Shown here: positions 43,849 to 47,434 of the stretch, one piece after another
How positions within the stretch are numbered: position 1 is the first letter of the stretch
How the letters are laid out: the number at the start of each line of letters is the position of its first letter
Assembly (NCBI GenBank): GCA_964544115.1
Contig: CAZJBP010000003.1
Location: forward strand, 1 to 47,434
Origin: CAZJBP01 sp964544115
GTDB lineage: Bacteria; Verrucomicrobiota; Kiritimatiellia; UBA8416; JADHWI01
Direction: 5' to 3'
Length of the DNA stretch: 47,434 bases
Position numbers and translations under genes: made by a program
Notes under the pieces: model-generated
What the model was told of the DNA's origin: nothing
What the model saw: only the letters and a program-made list of their open reading frames with translations
Databases searched by the model: none

Positions 43849-46122
43849 ATGACACACCCATACCAGGATCCTTCGCGGCCGGTGGCCGACCGCGTGACTG
43901 ACCTGCTGGCGCGGATGACCCTCGACGAGAAGGTCGCGCAGCTCACCCAGATCGGCGTCGGCGGGCTGCCGGCCGAGGCGGGCGCGAAAGACGCGCTGGA
44001 CAAGGAGCTGGCGCACGGCCCCGGCGTGCTGTGCGTTAACTTCTGCGAGCCGCTGGCGGATAACGCCGCCAAGATCCGCACGGCCCAGCACTACCTGCGC
44101 ACGCAGAGCCGCCTCGGCATTCCGGCGCTGGTGTGCTGCGAGGCCATCCACGGCGTCATGGCCCCCGGGGCCACGACCTATCCCCAGGCCCTGGCTTTGG
44201 GCGCGACGTGGGACCCCGCGCTCGTGCGCGAGATGGGGGTGCAGATCGCCCGCGAAACCGCGGCCGCGGGCGTCAACCAGGTGCTCTCTCCCGTGCTCGA
44301 CCTCGGGCGCGATCCGCGCTACGGCCGGATCGAGGAGTGCTACGGCGAGTGCCCGACGCTCGTGTCGCGCATGGGCAACGCCTACATCACTGGCATGCAG
44401 GGCGCCAACGCCCAGGCGGGGCTGGCCCCGGACAAGGTCTACTGCATGGCGAAGCACTTCGCCGGCTACAGCATTCCCGCCAACGGCATCAACATCGCGC
44501 CGGTCCTGATCGGCGAGCGCGAGATGCGCGGCCTGCACCTGGTGCCCTTCGAGGCGGCCATCCGGGAGGCCGGCGTGATGGGCGTCATGCCGTCGTACAA
44601 TGCCGTGGACGGCATGCCGAGCCACGCCAGCCGCTGGCTGCTCAACGACCTGCTGCGGGACGAGTGGGGCTTTGCCGGCTACGTCTATTCCGACTGGGGC
44701 GGGATCGAGATGAACTGCGTGCACCGCGTGGCCGCCGATCGCGCCGAGGCGGCCCGCCTGGCGCTGGAGGCTGGCGTCGACATCGATGCGCCGACGCCGG
44801 TGTGCTACTCGCTGATCCCCGAGCTGATCCGCACCGGCCGCCTCGACGCGGCCCTGCTCGACCGGGCCGTGGCCCGCGTGCTGCGCGCCAAGTTCGTGGC
44901 CGGCCTCTTCGATGGCCGCCGGAACGAGGGCGATCCGGAGGCGGTGAAGGCGATCATTCGCTGCCCTGAGCACGTTGCCCATGCGCGGCGGCTGGCCGAG
45001 GAGTCCATCATCCTGCTCAAGAACGAGGCCGCGCTGCTGCCGCTGGATGCCGCACGGCTGCGCAACCTGGCCGTGATCGGCCCCAACGCCGACCAGGTGC
45101 AGTTCGGCGACTACAGCTGGACGAAGAGCAACCGGCATGGGATCAACGTTCTGCAGGCGCTGAAGACGGAGCTCGGCGGCCGCGTCACGATCCGCTACGC
45201 GAAGGGCTGCGACCTCGCGGGCCTGTCCACGGACGGCTTCGCCGAGGCCGTGGCGGCCGCCCGCGCCAGCGAGGCGGCGGTGGTCGTGCTGGGCGACACC
45301 AGCATCATCTACAGCGGCGTGGGGTGGGAGGACGCCACGGTGCCCATGGCCACGGTCGGCGAGGGCTGCGACGTGAGCAACCCCGTGCCCCCGGGCGTGC
45401 AGGAGGACCTGGCCCGGGCGGTCATTGCCACGGGCACGCCCACGATTGTCGTCCTGCTCAACGGCCGCCCCTACTGCATCCCGTGGCTGAAGGAACATGC
45501 CGCGGCGATCGTGGAGGCGTTCTATCCCGGGGAAATGCAGGGGCCGGCGCTGGTGGACGTGCTCTTCGGAAAGGTGAACCCCTCGGGGCGCCTGCCCGTG
45601 ACCGTTGCGCAGTCGGCCGGCCACATCCCTTGCACCTACGACTTCGGGCCCTACGGGCGCGGCTACTATCACAAGCCCGGCGCGCCCGGCGCACCGGGGA
45701 GGGACTACGTCTTCGACTCCCCCGATCCGCTGTGGGCGTTCGGGTACGGGCTCTCCTACACGCGGTTCAGCTACTCCGGCCTGGAGATCCGCACGCCGCG
45801 CGTGGCTGCCGCCGGCGGGAGCCTGGAGCTGGCCTTCAAGGTGGCCAATGATGGCGACCGCACGGGCAAGGTGGTGGCGCAGGTCTACTGGCGCGACCTG
45901 GTGGCCCAGGTGGCGCCGCCGGAGAAGCGGTTGCTGCGGTTCGAGAAGATCGAGCTCCGGCCCGGAGAGACGCGCGAGGTTTCGCTGACGGTGCCGGTCG
46001 GCGAGTTCCGGTCGCTGACGGTCGACGGCCGCTGGATCATTGATCCCGGCGAGATCGAGATCCAGGTGGGCGACAACGCCGAGGCGATCAGCCTCAAGGG
46101 CGTGTTTGCCATTCATGGATGA
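43849..46122 (+). CDS. GH3 beta-glycosidase
   Basis: 757 residues, three-domain GH3: the barrel with KHFAGY (K202-H203) and nucleophile D282 in VYSDWGG, the alpha/beta sandwich with the likely acid/base E505 in VGEGCDVSN, and a C-terminal Fn3-like domain (about 640-750; FGYGLSYTRFSYSGL at its start). It hydrolyses beta-linked glucosides, xylosides or related sugars; specificity cannot be read from sequence alone. No signal peptide, so cytoplasmic. Directly follows the GH95 gene. Confidence 0.9.
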   Translation: MTHPYQDPSRPVADRVTDLLARMTLDEKVAQLTQIGVGGLPAEAGAKDALDKELAHGPGVLCVNFCEPLADNAAKIRTAQHYLRTQSRLGIPALVCCEAIHGVMAPGATTYPQALALGATWDPALVREMGVQIARETAAAGVNQVLSPVLDLGRDPRYGRIEECYGECPTLVSRMGNAYITGMQGANAQAGLAPDKVYCMAKHFAGYSIPANGINIAPVLIGEREMRGLHLVPFEAAIREAGVMGVMPSYNAVDGMPSHASRWLLNDLLRDEWGFAGYVYSDWGGIEMNCVHRVAADRAEAARLALEAGVDIDAPTPVCYSLIPELIRTGRLDAALLDRAVARVLRAKFVAGLFDGRRNEGDPEAVKAIIRCPEHVAHARRLAEESIILLKNEAALLPLDAARLRNLAVIGPNADQVQFGDYSWTKSNRHGINVLQALKTELGGRVTIRYAKGCDLAGLSTDGFAEAVAAARASEAAVVVLGDTSIIYSGVGWEDATVPMATVGEGCDVSNPVPPGVQEDLARAVIATGTPTIVVLLNGRPYCIPWLKEHAAAIVEAFYPGEMQGPALVDVLFGKVNPSGRLPVTVAQSAGHIPCTYDFGPYGRGYYHKPGAPGAPGRDYVFDSPDPLWAFGYGLSYTRFSYSGLEIRTPRVAAAGGSLELAFKVANDGDRTGKVVAQVYWRDLVAQVAPPEKRLLRFEKIELRPGETREVSLTVPVGEFRSLTVDGRWIIDPGEIEIQVGDNAEAISLKGVFAIHG

Positions 46123-46129
46123 AGACGAA

Positions 46130-47020
46130 ATGAACAAACGCGTCCTTATGCTCGGCCTCTTGATGGCCCAGACCGCGAGCGCGGAGGTCGCGGTGACCGG
46201 GACAGTGCGCGTAGCAGCCATTCAGTGCCCCTCGGTCATGGGCGAGACGGCCGGAAACGTCCGCAACATCTCGGGCCTTGTCCGTCAGGCTGCCGGCCGC
46301 GGCGCAAAGATCGTCGTCCTGCCCGAATGCAGTGTGCAGGGCTACCTCGACCCTACCACGTGGACCAGTTGGTCAACCTCGGGGGTTGGAGACACGATGC
46401 CCGTGCGCGGGGTTGCGGAACCGGTGCCCGGTCCAGCAACGGAGCTGTTGGGACGTCTAGCAGATGAGTTGAACATCTACCTGTGTGTCGGGCTTGTGGA
46501 GGCGGCCACCAACGGGTTCTTCAATTCCCAGGTGCTTCTGTCCCCGGACGGGACCATCCTTGCGCACCATCGAAAGAAGTCCCTGTGGACACCGGGGGAC
46601 ACGACCTGGTGCACGCCGGGGGATCTCCCGGTTCAGGTTGTGAAGACCGAGTTCGGCAACCTGGGTCTCATGATCTGTTTCGACTTCCACACGCTGCCTC
46701 CGCTCCTCGCGAAGCGGGGTGCAGACATTGTGCTCTACTCGGTGGGGTGGTTCGGGCCCAATGAGTCCAACTGGTTTAGAAACGTGTTCCCGCAACAGGC
46801 GATCGTGCCTTATGGGTTCGACGTGGTTGTGTCCAACTGGTCAAGCCCGACAGAAGCCCAGGAATGGCCCGGCCGGGGCCACAGTTGTATCATCACCCGC
46901 GAAGGGAAGGTCCTTGCCATGTCAGAGTCCGTGTCCGGAAACGACATCGTGATGGCCGATCTGGAAATCAGGAAGAGGCGGGGCCCGGCGCCTGAGGAGT
47001 CGGCTCGCGAACCGCGCTGA
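46130..47020 (+). CDS. exported carbon-nitrogen hydrolase (nitrilase superfamily)
   Basis: 296 residues from ATG 46130, chosen because it gives a compact signal peptide (about 1-19). An in-frame ATG at 46115 would overlap the GH3 gene by eight bases. The triad is intact: E66 in VVLPECSVQG, K150 in HHRKKSLW and C183 in LMICFDF. The superfamily hydrolyses amides or nitriles, often carbamoyl or N-acyl compounds. Most members are cytoplasmic, so a signal peptide is uncommon. It begins seven bases after the GH3 stop and ends the operon; a terminator follows. Confidence 0.82.
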   Translation: MNKRVLMLGLLMAQTASAEVAVTGTVRVAAIQCPSVMGETAGNVRNISGLVRQAAGRGAKIVVLPECSVQGYLDPTTWTSWSTSGVGDTMPVRGVAEPVPGPATELLGRLADELNIYLCVGLVEAATNGFFNSQVLLSPDGTILAHHRKKSLWTPGDTTWCTPGDLPVQVVKTEFGNLGLMICFDFHTLPPLLAKRGADIVLYSVGWFGPNESNWFRNVFPQQAIVPYGFDVVVSNWSSPTEAQEWPGRGHSCIITREGKVLAMSESVSGNDIVMADLEIRKRRGPAPEESAREPR

Positions 47021-47076
47021 TGACGGGACTGGATAGACAACAGGACTGCCGTTTGGCGGATGGCATCCCCCCGTCC

Positions 47077-47094
47077 ATCCTGTGAATCCCGTCA
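47077..47094. repeat. ATCCTGTGAATCCCGTCA dispersed repeat copy
   Basis: This matches the repeat at 37863-37888 except for one base in the middle of the first unit and its shorter length. It lies directly before the A-tract and terminator stem at 47105. Confidence 0.5.
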
Positions 47095-47104
47095 AAAAAA
47101 ACGA

Positions 47105-47141
47105 CCAGGGCTGGCAGGGCGTGAAATCCTGCCAGCCCTGG
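47105..47141. terminator. bidirectional intrinsic terminator
   Basis: A perfect 14-base-pair stem (47105-47118 with 47128-47141) closes on a nine-base loop. A run of A precedes it (47094-47101) and TTGTTGCT follows, so it can stop transcription both ways between the nitrilase gene and the gene at the right edge. Confidence 0.88.
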
Positions 47142-47157
47142 TTGTTGCTCCGAAAAC

Positions 47158-47434
47158 TCAGCCGCCGTACTCGGGGCGGTGCACGTCGGCGCCGAAGAGG
47201 ACCGGGTGCGCCGGCAGGCGGTCCTTCAGTCCGGCGTACTCATCGCGGCCCTCCGTCAGCGGAAGGGCGATCTGGCCGCCGTCCGCGGCGGACCGCATCA
47301 TCGCCGCCATCGTCATGAAGCCTTCGTAGGCGTTGGCGAAGCTGCAAACGTGCTCGGGGCCGCCGTCCAGCCAGACCGCCATCTCGCGGATGTAGGGCGG
47401 CATGTCCAGGTCGTAGTTCATCGCGCCGTCGCCG
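47158..47434 (-). CDS. Gfo/Idh/MocA family oxidoreductase, C-terminal part
   Basis: Partial: the 5' part lies beyond the right edge of the window. The visible 92 residues (MPPYIREMAVWLDGG, CSFANAYEGFMTMAAMMRSA, then GGQIALPL and the end HRPEYGG) match the C-terminal domain of Gfo/Idh/MocA dehydrogenases, where PPYxRxxxxWL and GFxxMAAxxxSA are common. Substrate unknown. It would be the third enzyme of this superfamily in the region. Confidence 0.7.
   Translation of the reverse strand, partial: GDGAMNYDLDMPPYIREMAVWLDGGPEHVCSFANAYEGFMTMAAMMRSAADGGQIALPLTEGRDEYAGLKDRLPAHPVLFGADVHRPEYGG

Overview
The window is GC-rich (roughly 60-65 %), gene-dense bacterial DNA. It has short intergenic gaps, mostly Shine-Dalgarno-led genes, many secreted or cytoplasmic glycoside hydrolases, repeated Gfo/Idh/MocA oxidoreductases, uroporphyrinogen-decarboxylase-like proteins, a sugar isomerase/epimerase, LamG-fold secreted proteins and a PQQ-type propeller. 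It shows no SusC/SusD pair. This mixture is typical of the PVC superphylum (Kiritimatiellota, Lentisphaerae or Verrucomicrobia, possibly Planctomycetes); that assignment is an inference from gene content only. No rRNA, tRNA or CRISPR array was seen.

Layout. 1-3770: a hairpin-bearing repeat, a promoter and four same-strand secreted LamG-like proteins. Three are tandem paralogues, and all four end in a short tail of the form LL-x-VR. 3893-11040 (minus strand): a DUF6259-type putative glycosidase followed by two large exported GH20-family proteins with altered catalytic signatures. 11441-12238: two small orphan genes. 12276-16794: a sulfur module made of an exported persulfide-dioxygenase/rhodanese fusion, a YeeE/YedE half-transporter and a second YeeE/YedE half fused to three rhodanese domains. 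16960-18996: a Gfo/Idh/MocA-aldo/keto reductase fusion. 19123-19525: the wreck of a REP-associated (RAYT) transposase containing a large imperfect inverted repeat. 19572-25467: three translationally coupled, signal-peptide-less enzymes (GH101/GH129-like, GH35, GH110) whose families all act on mucin O-glycans or blood-group glycans.

25487-29568 (minus): canonical GH20, UroD-like protein and a GT39-like membrane protein. 29744-35195: Gfo/Idh/MocA oxidoreductase, GH78 rhamnosidase and an SGNH esterase with a carbohydrate-binding-like tail. 35231-35860: a 5'-truncated SPFH/stomatin gene. 35908-36280: a non-coding block of four consecutive hairpins bracketed by a direct repeat; part of it also occurs at the window start. 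36386-37789: secreted zincin metalloprotease. 37914-39002: second UroD-like protein. 39149-40309: secreted PQQ-like propeller. 40388-41335: sugar isomerase/epimerase. 41504-47020: GH95 fucosidase, GH3 glycosidase and an exported carbon-nitrogen hydrolase. 47158-47434: the end of another Gfo/Idh/MocA gene running off the window.

Taken together the genes look like a distributed glycan-foraging region. GH20, GH35, GH95, GH101-like, GH110 and GH3 could dismantle fucosylated, galactosylated, HexNAc-rich glycans, and GH78 plus the SGNH esterase adds rhamnose and acyl groups. Oxidoreductases, the isomerase and the UroD-like proteins would process the released sugars or methyl groups. The sulfur module could handle reduced sulfur, although no sulfatase lies in this window. 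The most unusual items are the reversed acid pair in one GH20, the Cys-substituted signature in its neighbour, the shared LL-x-VR tails, the RAYT wreck around a REPIN-like hairpin and the four-hairpin block.
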